From Aquisediminimonas sp031376385 (GTDB taxonomy: Bacteria > Pseudomonadota > Alphaproteobacteria > Sphingomonadales > Sphingomonadaceae): a DNA stretch of 64,000 bases. The position numbers and the translations under genes were made by a program. The stretch covers positions 210,662 through 274,661 of the forward strand of contig JANMDQ010000029.1 in assembly GCA_031376385.1 (NCBI GenBank), in the 5' to 3' direction. Of this stretch, positions 25,366 through 34,728 are shown piece by piece; within the stretch, counting starts at the first letter, position 1, and each line of letters opens with the position of its first letter. The notes beneath the pieces were generated by a model. That model did not search any database, was not told the DNA's origin, and saw only the letters and a list, made by a program, of their open reading frames with translations.

Positions 25366-25945
25366 TAGGTGTTGGGTCCTCCGCCAATATCTCAGTTGCT
25401 GCCTGTTGTGCGCTTTCCATTGCTGTCATCGGACGCCCCGGAGCGCGGCAGCGACGCGCCGTTCCCAGACCCTTAAGATAGCTGCGCCGGACAACGCCAG
25501 CATAAACCGCCTCTCGGTAATCCTGATCTGACGCCCGCGCGCCGGACACTTCACGGATGAGCGCGCGAAACGGGATCAGGCCGGATATGATGCCGCGCGT
25601 CACGCCAGCAGCGCCTTCCTTACGTTTGCGCTCGCGCGTGGTGACTTCGATTTTGTCAAAATCATCGCCGAGCACGGCGTCCAGCTTTGTGACTTCGGCA
25701 ATGATGTGGCGGCACGTACGGATGCCCTCCATATCATAGGGTTTGTCGCGGATGGCCTGCAGCTCGGCTGGCACGCCTTTGCGTTTCAAATTTATATCGG
25801 CGAGCGGCTGCGTGACCGCGTCTCCCATCATTTCGCCTGTGTCTTTGTTCCGGTCCTTTCGTTCTTGCGCGGTGGCAGGCGTCCCTAAGAGCAGAGCGAG
25901 GGCAGGGATGATGCCAGAGACGGTGGCAGCGGCGCAGCGGATCAT
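25352..25945 (-). CDS. Secreted hypothetical protein
   Basis: The 197-residue product starts with a signal peptide (MIRCAAATVSGIIPALALLLGTPATAQ). The mature protein is charged and helical, with RTCRHIIAEVTKLDAVLGDDFDKIE and a downstream GIISGLIPFRALIREVSGA segment, and two Cys (RTCRH, RRCRAPG) that could pair. I do not recognise a named family; similar periplasmic proteins of unknown role are common in sphingomonads. It overlaps the dehydrogenase gene and lies in the same transcript. Confidence 0.65.
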   Translation of the reverse strand: MIRCAAATVSGIIPALALLLGTPATAQERKDRNKDTGEMMGDAVTQPLADINLKRKGVPAELQAIRDKPYDMEGIRTCRHIIAEVTKLDAVLGDDFDKIEVTTRERKRKEGAAGVTRGIISGLIPFRALIREVSGARASDQDYREAVYAGVVRRSYLKGLGTARRCRAPGRPMTAMESAQQAATEILAEDPTPNDKK

Positions 25946-26008
25946 GTTCGGTTTCCTTTTGGCGAGTCTACGCGTTAATGGTGGGGGCTATAACAGCAGG
26001 AGATGATA

Positions 26009-26509
26009 ATGTTCCAGTTCGCGGTCTCGTCCGGCACAAAGGAAGAGCTTTATCGAGATCTGCTCGCCGCCATTGACGCCGTGACAAAGGATGAACCGGA
26101 CCCGATTGCCAATATGGCCAATGCCGCTGCGCTCATCTGGGAGTATCTGCCGGACCTCAATTGGGCGGGATTTTACCGCGTCATCGATGATGAATTGGTG
26201 CTGGGGCCGTTTCAAGGCAAAGTCGCGTGCATCCGCATACCGCTTGGCAAGGGTGTCTGCGGCGCGGCGGCGGCGAGTGGCCAAACGCAGCTGGTTCCGG
26301 ACGTTCACGCCTTCTCCGGCCATATTGCGTGTGACGCAGCTTCGCAGTCTGAAATTGTGGTTCCGCTGGTTAAGGAAGGCCGCGTTTTGGCGGTGCTGGA
26401 TCTGGATAGCCCAAGCCTCAATCGCTTTGATTTGGAGGATGCAGAAGGGCTCGAACGCGTTACAAAGCTGATCCAAAGCCGAATCTGGCCAAAAACGGGA
26501 CAATTTTAA
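26009..26509 (+). CDS. msrC: Free methionine-(R)-sulfoxide reductase (GAF domain)
   Basis: ATG 26009 has AGGAG six bases upstream and is preferred over the in-frame ATG at 26003. The 166-residue protein is a single GAF domain, with the family's redox cysteines at C74 (KVACIRIPLG), C84 (KGVCGAA) and C108 (GHIACDA). NWAGFYRV and DLDSPSLNRFD are also typical. It reduces free methionine-R-sulfoxide in the cytoplasm, with electrons from thioredoxin. It is a stand-alone gene divergent from the secreted protein at 25945. Confidence 0.93.
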   Translation: MFQFAVSSGTKEELYRDLLAAIDAVTKDEPDPIANMANAAALIWEYLPDLNWAGFYRVIDDELVLGPFQGKVACIRIPLGKGVCGAAAASGQTQLVPDVHAFSGHIACDAASQSEIVVPLVKEGRVLAVLDLDSPSLNRFDLEDAEGLERVTKLIQSRIWPKTGQF

Positions 26510-26622
26510 CCATTTCACGCGCTGGAAATTGGTGAAGCTGCTGTTAAGTTCCATGAACGAAAAATAAACCATGAGGCGAGTCGGCCCCATGCCGTTTGGA
26601 ATAGTGTATCGGGAGCTTACGT

Positions 26623-27756
26623 ATGAATATCCTCAAAACCTCTGCCATCGCGTTGATGATTGGCGCGCTTCCCGTTGCGGTGCAGGCTCAGCAAATGCCC
26701 GCAGGGGCCAACCATATGCCGCGGCCGATGGGGGGCGGGATGCATGCACCCAAGCCTTCGATGCCGCACGTTGGCGGCCCCCGCAATTGGGGCCCGCGCC
26801 ACAATGGCCGTTGGCAAATGGGCTACCGCGCTCCGGGTGGTTGGGGTGGATACCGCCGTCCCTTCGTCGGCTACGCGCTTCCTAGTTTCTGGATCAATCC
26901 TAGCTTCTATGTTGGCAATTACGGGAATTATGGTTTTTCCCGTCCGTCAAATGGCTATGGCTGGTCGCGTTACTATAATGATGCCGTGATGACGGACCGT
27001 TATGGTCGCGTGCAAGATTATGTCGAAGGCGTGGAATGGGATCGCTATGATCGCTATGACGATATTGCCAATAACGAAGATTATAGCGATTCTTACGGCT
27101 ATAGCGATGATGGATATCGCGGCGATGACCGCCGCGCATCTGAACGCTCACGGGGACGTGACCGGGACGGCGGCCTAGGTGGTGCCATTGTCGGCGGCGC
27201 CGTTGGTGCCATCGCAGGCAGTGTGATTGCCGGCCGTGGTGACCGCACAGCTGGTGCTTTGATCGGCGGCGGCGTGGGTGCCATTGGTGGTGCTGCAATT
27301 GACTCCAGTGATCGTGCAGGACGCGGCTACAAAGTCAAGCGACCGAAATATAGCCGCAACCGGGGCCGCGATATGGATTATGACTATGGCTATGATGCGC
27401 CAGACGGTGTGACGCAAAATGGCCAGTGGCAGGGTCAATGGACTGGACGCTGGAACGACGGCCCAACCCAGACATGGGACGGCACTTATGAAGGTACTCG
27501 TCCGCATTGGGACAATGGTCGTCCGCAAGGCCGTCCGCCAGTTGTGACGCATCATCAGGGCGGCGGATATGGATACCGCCCGTCTTACGGCTACGGCGGG
27601 TCAGAAATCATCACTGTGACGGTTCAGTCACAACCTGTCGTGACAACCACGACAACGGTGACTGAGGAAGTGGTCTACGCTTCTGCTCCGCGCAAACGCT
27701 ATGTCGCCAAGCGTCACTATAAGCCCCGGCCGAAGCCGCGTTGCGTCTGCCGCTAA
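26623..27756 (+). CDS. Secreted Gly/Tyr-rich protein with RcnB-like and glycine-zipper parts
   Basis: The 377-residue protein has a signal peptide (MNILKTSAIALMIGALPVAVQAQ). Next comes a Pro/Gly/Trp-rich part with RcnB-like spacing (RNWGPRHNGRWQMGYRAPGGW), then an Asp/Tyr-rich region (DRYDRYDDIANNEDYSDSYG). A 2TM glycine-zipper domain follows (GGAIVGGAVGAIAGSVIAG and ALIGGGVGAIGGAAI). The C-terminus is another Trp/Gly/Tyr-rich tail with a Thr/Val stretch and ends basic (KRYVAKRHYKPRPKPRCVCR). It is probably periplasmic or associated with the outer membrane; function is unknown. A strong terminator follows. Confidence 0.75.
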   Translation: MNILKTSAIALMIGALPVAVQAQQMPAGANHMPRPMGGGMHAPKPSMPHVGGPRNWGPRHNGRWQMGYRAPGGWGGYRRPFVGYALPSFWINPSFYVGNYGNYGFSRPSNGYGWSRYYNDAVMTDRYGRVQDYVEGVEWDRYDRYDDIANNEDYSDSYGYSDDGYRGDDRRASERSRGRDRDGGLGGAIVGGAVGAIAGSVIAGRGDRTAGALIGGGVGAIGGAAIDSSDRAGRGYKVKRPKYSRNRGRDMDYDYGYDAPDGVTQNGQWQGQWTGRWNDGPTQTWDGTYEGTRPHWDNGRPQGRPPVVTHHQGGGYGYRPSYGYGGSEIITVTVQSQPVVTTTTTVTEEVVYASAPRKRYVAKRHYKPRPKPRCVCR

Positions 27757-27778
27757 ACATCGGCCTCACATCGAAACG

Positions 27779-27810
27779 AAAAAGGGAGCTGCTGTTGCGG
27801 CTCCCTTTTT
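27779..27810. terminator. Bidirectional terminator between convergent genes
   Basis: AAAAAGGGAGC (27779-27789) and GCTCCCTTTTT (27800-27810) are perfect complements with a 10-base loop, giving a T-tract on either strand between the glycine-zipper gene and the P450 gene. Confidence 0.92.
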
Positions 27811-27812
27811 CG

Positions 27813-29174
27813 TTATGCCAGCCGCATCGGCAGCCCGTCCTTAGGTTGCGGGATTGGCCAGGCCTGCCATTCGTTGCCGCTGCCTTCAGGCAGAGTGATC
27901 GTGCCCACTCTCAGCATATGCCACATCAGCATCTTCATTTGCATATAGGCAAAGTGCAGGCCCAAACACATATGCGCGCCGCCGCCAAACGGAACCCAAG
28001 CATATTTGTGGCGCGCCTTCACCTGTTCAGGCTCAAAGCGCATGGGATCAAAAGTCAGAGGGTCTGGCCAATGTTCGGCCATTTGGTGTGTATAGCCCGG
28101 TGAAACGCCCACATAAGTTCCAGCCTTGAAATCAAAGCCGCCAAAACTGAAATCCTTCACCGCGCGGCGCGGGATGGAGGGGACGGGCGGGATCATCCGT
28201 AGCGATTCCTTGAACGCATAATCTGTCAGCGTCAGATCACTCAGCCGCTCATAAGGCAGATCATCGCCATTGACGCCAAGGCCCGCCATTTCTTCGCGCA
28301 GCTTCACTTGCCAATCCGGGTTCTTGCCGAGCATCATGACCATGCTGGTGGCCGATGATGTGATTGTGTCATGGGCGGCCATCATCAGGAAATTCATGTG
28401 ATCGATGATTTCGCCGTCAGTGAGAAGCTCACCTTCTTCATTGGTCGCGCGGCAGAATTGGCTGAACATGTCTTGCGCATCAGAGGCGCGGCGCTTGGGC
28501 ACTTCCTTCCCGAAATATTCGAGCAGAAACTTGCGGCCTGCCACCCCGCGCCCCATTTTTGTGCCAGGAATGGGCGTGCGGATAACCCCGACCGAGGCCT
28601 GCACCATGTCGACAAAAGCTTTGTTGATCTTGTCCGCGTCTGGCCCCCACGGAATTCCAAGGAAGGCACTTGCGGCAAGGTCCAGCGTCAGTTCCTTGAT
28701 TGCGGGATAGAATTCAAAGCTCTTTCCTTTCCACGCCGCGACGCCTTTTTTGATGCCGTCATTGATCGCTGTTGCATAAAGCTTCATCGGCTCCGGCTTG
28801 AACGCAACGGACAGAGTTTTGCGGTGGACGCGGTGTTGTTCAAAATCCATCAGCATAAGGCCGCGCGGGAACAGCAGGTTCAGCACTGGTCCCCAGCCTT
28901 GTTCGGATGAGAAGACTTTATCCCGGTCAAACATCACCAGCTCATTCGCATCTGGCCCCATCATCTGGACAAACCGGCCACCAAAGCTGTTGATGCGGTA
29001 CACAGGACCGTACTTGGCCACCATGCGCTTTTGAAACGCAAGTGGGTCTTTCAATTGCTCAAAGGTGACGCCAAACAGAGGTAAGCCTTTTTCGCCCGGA
29101 ACATGATTGGTTTCGCTTTCCGGCGGACGCGGCAGCCAATGCGGGTTCGCTTCGTGGGTATGGGCATAGGCCAT
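27813..29174 (-). CDS. Cytochrome P450
   Basis: The 453-residue P450 has an oxygen-binding I-helix motif (MAAHDTITSS), the ExxR pair ESLR, a PRRAV segment and the heme-Cys loop FGGGAHMCLG near residue 400. Length and the KAGTYVGVSPGYTHQM region are closer to the broad bacterial clade that resembles eukaryotic P450s (CYP51/CYP110-like in general form) than to the CYP153 pair elsewhere in the window. No ferredoxin or reductase gene is adjacent. The substrate is unknown. Confidence 0.93.
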   Translation of the reverse strand: MAYAHTHEANPHWLPRPPESETNHVPGEKGLPLFGVTFEQLKDPLAFQKRMVAKYGPVYRINSFGGRFVQMMGPDANELVMFDRDKVFSSEQGWGPVLNLLFPRGLMLMDFEQHRVHRKTLSVAFKPEPMKLYATAINDGIKKGVAAWKGKSFEFYPAIKELTLDLAASAFLGIPWGPDADKINKAFVDMVQASVGVIRTPIPGTKMGRGVAGRKFLLEYFGKEVPKRRASDAQDMFSQFCRATNEEGELLTDGEIIDHMNFLMMAAHDTITSSATSMVMMLGKNPDWQVKLREEMAGLGVNGDDLPYERLSDLTLTDYAFKESLRMIPPVPSIPRRAVKDFSFGGFDFKAGTYVGVSPGYTHQMAEHWPDPLTFDPMRFEPEQVKARHKYAWVPFGGGAHMCLGLHFAYMQMKMLMWHMLRVGTITLPEGSGNEWQAWPIPQPKDGLPMRLA

Positions 29175-29280
29175 GGAAGTGCGTCCTTTGGTGATTAACA
29201 GGGATGTCAGTAAAATAGCTTGGGGAGAGTTTCAAGCGGCACCCCTTGAATCTTCGCGCGGAAAGATTGATATCCTGTTC

Positions 29281-29502
29281 ATGCGCAACACAATTTCCAT
29301 CGTCATCGGCATGCTCGCCCTTATCCTTGTTGTTGTGGCGTTCATTCCACTCCTCGGCTGGGCCAACTGGATCATCATTCCGATCGCGGTTGTGGGCCTT
29401 GCTCTTGGGGCGATGTCAGACCAGACGAGCGGACGAAATTTGAACTTGGTTGTCATTGGCATTGGCGTGCTGCGATTGGTTTTGGGCGGTGGCATTCTTT
29501 AA
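29281..29502 (+). CDS. Small membrane protein (73 aa)
   Basis: The start at ATG 29281 (MRNTISIVIGMLALILVVVA) is chosen since the upstream extension is not membrane-like. Three hydrophobic segments cover most of the protein (residues 5-22, 27-46 and 53-72), with a short polar loop (SDQTSGRN) between the second and third. It resembles small inner-membrane proteins of unknown role. It lies 48 bases before the bactofilin gene on the same strand. Confidence 0.6.
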   Translation: MRNTISIVIGMLALILVVVAFIPLLGWANWIIIPIAVVGLALGAMSDQTSGRNLNLVVIGIGVLRLVLGGGIL

Positions 29503-29550
29503 GCTTTTTGCTTATCGAAGATCATCTTTCATTCAGCACGGAGTCGCACC

Positions 29551-29967
29551 ATGGCATGGGGAAACAAAACCACAGAAGGCGGCGTCGCTTTGCCCAGCGT
29601 GAGCAGCGGTAGCGGTGGGGCCATGTCCTTCATTGGTAATGAAGTGATCATTACAGGCAATGTGGCAGGCAAAGGCGATTTGCATCTTGATGGCACGGTC
29701 GACGGAGATCTCTCCTGCCAATCCCTGATTTTAGGCAGTGCAGGCCGAGTGAAGGGCAATGTCATGGCCGAACGCGCAACCGTGGCAGGCACTGTTGAAG
29801 GCACGCTCAACGTAGGGTCGCTCATCATTGAAAAGGCTGCGAGGATTGCCGGCGATATCACTTATCAAACCGTTTCGATTGAAAATGGCGCTCAAGTGGA
29901 GGGTCGTTTGACTCAACGACAAGCCGCTGGATCCGGCGAATTGAAACTGGTGACATTGGCGGAATAA
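29551..29967 (+). CDS. Bactofilin (polymer-forming cytoskeletal protein)
   Basis: The 138-residue protein has a short disordered N-terminus and then the regular beta-helix repeats of the bactofilin domain (FIGNEVIITGNVAGKGDLHLDG, KGNVMAERATVAGTVEGTL, AARIAGDITYQTVSIENGA, read as successive rungs). Bactofilins polymerise without nucleotides at the inner face of the membrane and help localise cell-wall or morphogenesis enzymes. The M23 peptidase that often neighbours bactofilins is absent. Confidence 0.9.
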   Translation: MAWGNKTTEGGVALPSVSSGSGGAMSFIGNEVIITGNVAGKGDLHLDGTVDGDLSCQSLILGSAGRVKGNVMAERATVAGTVEGTLNVGSLIIEKAARIAGDITYQTVSIENGAQVEGRLTQRQAAGSGELKLVTLAE

Positions 29968-29975
29968 CCGACGCA

Positions 29976-30926
29976 ATGTCCTGTCTCACTGATTCAATTC
30001 CTACGCTGTCGCTTGCCAGCGCGGCTGGCGACCCATCGGGTTTCGCGGCCCAACTGGGTGCATCCTTTGAACACTATGGTTTCGCAATCATTGCTGACCA
30101 CGGGATTGACGCAGGGCTAATCAAGCGCAGTTGGGATTTGACAGCGGACTTCTTCGCGCTTCCGACGGCCACAAAGCTTGCATATGACGCCAAGGGCAAT
30201 GGCGGTCAGCGCGGCTACACAGCGTTCGGCACTGAAATTGCGAAAGATGCTGACAAGCATGACCTGAAGGAATTCTGGCATGTGGGCCGTGATTTACCCG
30301 CTGGCCATCGGTTCCGCGGTCACATGCCGGATAATGTCTGGCCCGCTGAGGTGCCGGAATTTCGTCAGTCGCTCTCTGCGCTTTACAACGCCTTCGACCT
30401 GGCGGGAGGGCAAATCCTCTCTGCCATTGCCCGCCACCTTGGCCTTGCTCCGGACTGGTTTGCGCCGACTGTGGACAGCGGCAACAGCATCCTTCGCCTA
30501 CTCCATTATCCGCCAATCCCCGCCGATGCTGATGGAATAAGGGCAGGGGCGCATGAAGATATCAACACAATCACCCTGCTGCTCGGCGCAGAAGAGGCGG
30601 GGCTGCAATTGCTCGGCAAAGATGGGCAGTGGCTGGCGATTGATCCGCCCAAGGGCGCAATGGTCGTCAATATTGGTGATATGTTGCAACGACTGACCAA
30701 TAACCGGCTGCCCTCCACCACGCACCGCGTGATCAATCCCCCCCCCGAACGCCGCCATCTGCCGCGCTACTCAATGCCGTTCTTCCTGCATTTCGCGAGT
30801 GATTTTGTGATTGAGACGCTGCCCAGTTGCGTCGACGCAGCGCACCCTGACCTGTATCCGGAGCCGATTACCGCAGATGCTTATCTAAAGCAGCGATTGG
30901 TGGAAATTGGATTATTGAAGGGTTAG
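29976..30926 (+). CDS. Isopenicillin N synthase-like 2OG/Fe(II) oxygenase
   Basis: This 316-residue protein has the DIOX_N start (GASFEHYGFAIIADHGI) and the iron site HxD...H as GAHEDINTITLL and PSTTHRVINP, with the co-substrate motif RYSMPFF (RxS). EFWHVGRDLP is shared with bacterial members. It oxidises a small molecule using Fe(II), O2 and usually 2-oxoglutarate; beta-lactam synthesis is not implied. It starts 9 bases after the bactofilin gene and is likely cotranscribed, although no functional link is obvious. Confidence 0.88.
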   Translation: MSCLTDSIPTLSLASAAGDPSGFAAQLGASFEHYGFAIIADHGIDAGLIKRSWDLTADFFALPTATKLAYDAKGNGGQRGYTAFGTEIAKDADKHDLKEFWHVGRDLPAGHRFRGHMPDNVWPAEVPEFRQSLSALYNAFDLAGGQILSAIARHLGLAPDWFAPTVDSGNSILRLLHYPPIPADADGIRAGAHEDINTITLLLGAEEAGLQLLGKDGQWLAIDPPKGAMVVNIGDMLQRLTNNRLPSTTHRVINPPPERRHLPRYSMPFFLHFASDFVIETLPSCVDAAHPDLYPEPITADAYLKQRLVEIGLLKG

Positions 30927-30930
30927 ACGG

Positions 30931-31212
30931 TCAACGAAAATTATCCGCATAGGCCTGCAATTTCAACGCCCTTGGTGCGGCGGCGACCACTGAATAACTC
31001 AACCCCTTACCATCAGCATAGGCCTTTGCCGCGTCCAAAGTCTTGAATTTGAGCGATAATTGACGACGCGTGTCGCCAGAGCCTGCCCAACCCATTAGCG
31101 GGTCAGCTGTTTGTGCCTCCACTGGCTCATATTCCAGCACCCATTCATCAGTGCCTGCGCGGCCGGATTGCATGGCGTTCTTTGATTTTTGAATGATGCG
31201 TGCCTGTGTCAT
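30931..31212 (-). CDS. NDUFS4-like complex I accessory protein
   Basis: The 93-residue protein matches the ETC complex I subunit conserved region: ARIIQKSKNAMQSGRAGTDEW near the start, PLMGWAGSGDTRRQLSLKF in the middle, and KAYADGKGLSYSV towards the end. This is the bacterial counterpart of mitochondrial NDUFS4, found in alphaproteobacteria, and is expected at the peripheral arm of NADH:quinone oxidoreductase. It lies 18 bases downstream from... the start of hrpB's end, on the same strand, and may be cotranscribed with it. Confidence 0.88.
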   Translation of the reverse strand: MTQARIIQKSKNAMQSGRAGTDEWVLEYEPVEAQTADPLMGWAGSGDTRRQLSLKFKTLDAAKAYADGKGLSYSVVAAAPRALKLQAYADNFR

Positions 31213-31230
31213 GCCCCGCCATTTCCCGAT

Positions 31231-33657
31231 TTAGCGGCCGCGATCAAGCGCCTTCTTTGTTTTGAGGCTCGCAATTGCCTGTGTGGGGTCGTCGGGCCAA
31301 TTATGACGGGGATACCGCCCGCGCATATCTTTGACCACATCGGCCCAGCTGCCGCGCCAGAAGCCAGGCAAATCGCGCGTTGTTTGAATAGGACGACCCG
31401 GCGGCGATGTGAGGCTAAGGACAAGCGGCACGTGGTTCGCGCCGACGCAAGGATGCTCCGCCAATCCGAAAAGTGCTTGGACACGCAACTCAACCGTTGG
31501 GCCTGCCTCCGCCGCATAATCAATAGCGTGGCTGGTTCCAGCCGGAGATCGAAATGATGGCGGGGCGAGGCGTTCAATTTCCTGTTGGCCATCCCAACCA
31601 ATGATATTCGTGAGGGCGTTGTGAAGGGCGCCGGTGTCAATCTCAGAAAGTTTGCGTTTGCCCATGACGATTGGAGTCAACCAATCTTCAAGGGTGGCGG
31701 TGAGGCTATCACCTTCCAATCCCGCCACACCCGCAAAGGCAGCACGAGTGCGCAGATGTGTTGAGGCTGGCGACCATGGCAGTGTGCTAAGACCGTGACT
31801 CAGAACGCCAGCAACCAATGCAGCGGCTATGGCTTCGGGGGTTGCGCTGCTGTTCTGCCCTTTGGACAGCAGGATTGCGCCCAGCCGCTTGCCTGTTTCA
31901 GTCTTGATGCCGCCCGTTGCGGGGTCAAATTCGACTTTGGTGCTGGTTTCGATCCGGTCTGCATAAAGCGACTCAATATCGTTCCACTCGATTTCAGCGG
32001 CGGACAAGATGCGTGCCCCCGATGCAGCGCCTTGGATATCTGCTACGGCTAGCCATTCGCATTTGGCGAGTTGGTCTGTCGGATCCAGCCTGAAGCCGCG
32101 CCCGCCAACGCTTGCCCAATGTTCGCCTGAGGCATCTCGACGGCGCGCAATGCGGTCGGGATAGGCAAGGGCAATGGCGATACTTATTCCCCTGCCGTCC
32201 CTTATAGGGGCTCGGGAGGGGAGTACGGTCGCCCACCGTTTCGCCAGCCTTCTTGCGCTCTCTGCCCTTGGCCCCCGTTCCCGCCGCCAACGCGCCACTC
32301 TTGTTTCCAGATCCACGCCCGTGCCGCCAAGGCCGCGTTCGCCAATTAGCACCGCGACTTCTGCCGCCTCATCTGCAAATCCAAGCTTGCCCGCCGCGAT
32401 GAGCATATGGGCCAAGCGCGGTGGCAGGGGCAAGCGCGCCATCGCTTTGCCATGGGGCGTCGCACGGCCATCGCCCTCTACTGCACCCAGTAACGCCAAT
32501 CGCTGGCGTGTCTCAGCAATGGCAGCAGCAGGCGGCGGATCAAGCCAGCGCAGGCTTGCGGGTTCAGTCACACCCCAGAGCGCGCAATCAAGGGTAAGTG
32601 CGCAAAGGTCTGCCTCCAATATCTCTGGCGGGTCAAAGCGCGGAAGACCTGCTGTCGCGGCTTCCTCCCAAAGCCGGTAAGCAACGCCAGCTGATTGGCG
32701 CGCGGCACGACCTGCGCGCTGGGTGGCTGCGGCTTGGCTCACGCGCTCAGTCACCAGCCGCGCAACACCTGCCGCCCGGTCATAGCGGGGGCGGCGAGCG
32801 AGACCGGAGTCGATCACAATCCGAACGCCGTCGATGGTCAGGCTGGTTTCGGCTATAGAGGTGGCGAGGATGACTTTGCGATTGTCACTCCGCCTGATCG
32901 CCGCGCGCTGGTCTGCCGGATCAAGGGAGCCGTGGAGGCGGTGGATGTCAGCGGTGATACCGCCCAGCCGTTCCGCCGTGCGCTCGATTTCGCCAACGCC
33001 GGGCAGGAAGGCAAGCAAGTCGCCTTCCTCCTCGACAAGTGCGCGGCGTATTGCTGCAGCCATGTCATTCTCGATCCGCGCTTCGGCCTTGCGCCCGATA
33101 TGGCGCAACGTGAGCGGATGGGACTTGCCTTCGCTTTCGATGACAGGCGCTTCCCCCATTAATGCGGAAAAGCGGCTGCCATCCAATGTCGCTGACATGG
33201 CAATGACCCTTAGATCAGGCCGCAGACCCTCCTGTGCGTCGAGGGCCAAGGCCAGCCCAAAATCACTATCGAGGCTGCGTTCATGCACTTCATCAAACAG
33301 CACCGCCGACACGCCGGGCAAGTCTGGTTCGGCCTGGATGCGGTTGACGAATATGCCTTCAGTGATAACCAATATGCGCGTTGCCGCAGACTGCTTGCTG
33401 TCCATCCGCGTCGCATAACCTATGGTTTGCCCGACAGGCTCTCCCGCCAATTCCGCCATGCGCTCCGCAGCTGCCCTTGCGGCCAAACGACGGGGGGAAA
33501 GGAGAAGAATTTGCCCCTTGCACCAAGGCTGATTGAGCAGGGCAGGGGCGATGGCCGTGGTCTTTCCCGCACCCGGCGGGGCGATTAGAACAGCGTTGGA
33601 GGCGTTGGAAAGAACATCTAAAAGGTCGGGGAGGACGGCATGAATTGGGAGGTTCAC
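31231..33657 (-). CDS. hrpB: ATP-dependent RNA helicase HrpB
   Basis: This 808-residue DEAH-box helicase has motif I APPGAGKTTAIAPALL, motif II LFDEVHERSLD, motif III MSATLDGSRF, motif V ILATSIAETSLTIDGV and motif VI QRAGRAARQSAGVAYRLW. The C-terminal HrpB-specific domain ends with LSLTSPPGRPIQTTRDLPGFW and YPRHNWPDDP, diagnostic for HrpB over HrpA. It is full length for the family. It starts six bases after the end of the polyprenyl synthase gene, suggesting cotranscription. Confidence 0.95.
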   Translation of the reverse strand: MNLPIHAVLPDLLDVLSNASNAVLIAPPGAGKTTAIAPALLNQPWCKGQILLLSPRRLAARAAAERMAELAGEPVGQTIGYATRMDSKQSAATRILVITEGIFVNRIQAEPDLPGVSAVLFDEVHERSLDSDFGLALALDAQEGLRPDLRVIAMSATLDGSRFSALMGEAPVIESEGKSHPLTLRHIGRKAEARIENDMAAAIRRALVEEEGDLLAFLPGVGEIERTAERLGGITADIHRLHGSLDPADQRAAIRRSDNRKVILATSIAETSLTIDGVRIVIDSGLARRPRYDRAAGVARLVTERVSQAAATQRAGRAARQSAGVAYRLWEEAATAGLPRFDPPEILEADLCALTLDCALWGVTEPASLRWLDPPPAAAIAETRQRLALLGAVEGDGRATPHGKAMARLPLPPRLAHMLIAAGKLGFADEAAEVAVLIGERGLGGTGVDLETRVARWRRERGPRAESARRLAKRWATVLPSRAPIRDGRGISIAIALAYPDRIARRRDASGEHWASVGGRGFRLDPTDQLAKCEWLAVADIQGAASGARILSAAEIEWNDIESLYADRIETSTKVEFDPATGGIKTETGKRLGAILLSKGQNSSATPEAIAAALVAGVLSHGLSTLPWSPASTHLRTRAAFAGVAGLEGDSLTATLEDWLTPIVMGKRKLSEIDTGALHNALTNIIGWDGQQEIERLAPPSFRSPAGTSHAIDYAAEAGPTVELRVQALFGLAEHPCVGANHVPLVLSLTSPPGRPIQTTRDLPGFWRGSWADVVKDMRGRYPRHNWPDDPTQAIASLKTKKALDRGR

Positions 33658-33663
33658 TGGTCC

Positions 33664-34677
33664 CTAATAAGCCCGGGCGATCGCAAACTCCACCGCCTCG
33701 GTTAGCGCCGCCTTGGCAGCACTGGTCGGAAACGGGCCCAGCGTGTCGATGGCGCGCTGACCGTAATGACGGGCGCGTTCCATGGTAGAGTCAACGGCTC
33801 CGGTTTTGGTCAGAAGCGTTTTGGCATAGGCCAAATCATCGTCAGAAATGCGGCGGCCTTCGATGGCATCTTTCCAGAATGTCCGATCTGATTCTGATCC
33901 ACGCGCATGGGCCAGAATGACAGGCAATGTCATTTTACCATCGCGAAAATCGTCGCCGACACCTTTGCCCATGGTTTCGGCGTCTGAAACATAATCGATA
34001 GCATCGTCGACGAGTTGGAACGCAATGCCAAGATTACGGCCAAAGCTATCGAGCGCCAGTTCAGTCGTTTCGTCACGTTCCGCGACAGCGGCTGCGACGC
34101 GACAGGCTGCGGCGAACAGTGCCGCGGTCTTCGCGCCGATAATGTCGAGATAGCGTTCTTCAGTCGTGTCGATCCGGCCTTGCGCGGTCAATTGATTGAC
34201 TTCGCCTTCCGCGATCACAGCACTGGCCCCGGATAGGATTTTCAGGACTTTCAGGCTGCCGTCTTCAACCATCAGTTCAAATGCGCGGCTGAACAGGAAA
34301 TCACCGACTAGAACGCTTGCGGGATTGCCCCACACATTATTCGCTGTTTTGCGCCCGCGCCGCAGATCAGACCCGTCAACCACATCATCATGCAGCAGGG
34401 TTGCCGTGTGAATAAACTCCACCGTTGCCGCCAGTTTATAATGACGGTCGCCGGGATAATCGAGAAGCTTGGCCGACGCGAGCGTCAGCATCGGCCGCAT
34501 TCGCTTCCCACCACCGGATATCAAATGACCGGCAAGTTCTGGGATCAGCGGCACATTGCTATTCATTCGATTCAGGATGACGCTGTTGACTTGGTTCATG
34601 CCGCCCGCGACCAGATTGATCAGCGGATCAAGCGTTGGTTCGCGGCTAGGCGTAATGCGGTGGATGGTCGCGCTCAT
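33664..34677 (-). CDS. ispB: Polyprenyl (octa/decaprenyl) diphosphate synthase
   Basis: The 337-residue all-helical prenyltransferase has the first Asp-rich motif LLHDDVVDGSDLRRG, the second motif FQLVDDAIDYV, and GGGKRMRPML upstream. It condenses isopentenyl diphosphate onto an allylic primer to make the long side chain of ubiquinone; the alphaproteobacterial product is usually C50, so the exact chain length is open. It is followed by hrpB on the same strand. Confidence 0.92.
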   Translation of the reverse strand: MSATIHRITPSREPTLDPLINLVAGGMNQVNSVILNRMNSNVPLIPELAGHLISGGGKRMRPMLTLASAKLLDYPGDRHYKLAATVEFIHTATLLHDDVVDGSDLRRGRKTANNVWGNPASVLVGDFLFSRAFELMVEDGSLKVLKILSGASAVIAEGEVNQLTAQGRIDTTEERYLDIIGAKTAALFAAACRVAAAVAERDETTELALDSFGRNLGIAFQLVDDAIDYVSDAETMGKGVGDDFRDGKMTLPVILAHARGSESDRTFWKDAIEGRRISDDDLAYAKTLLTKTGAVDSTMERARHYGQRAIDTLGPFPTSAAKAALTEAVEFAIARAY

Positions 34678-34728
34678 GAGTAAAGCTGTGCAGGATCAGT
34701 GCAGATTAGGCAAGTGCGCCCTTAGGTC

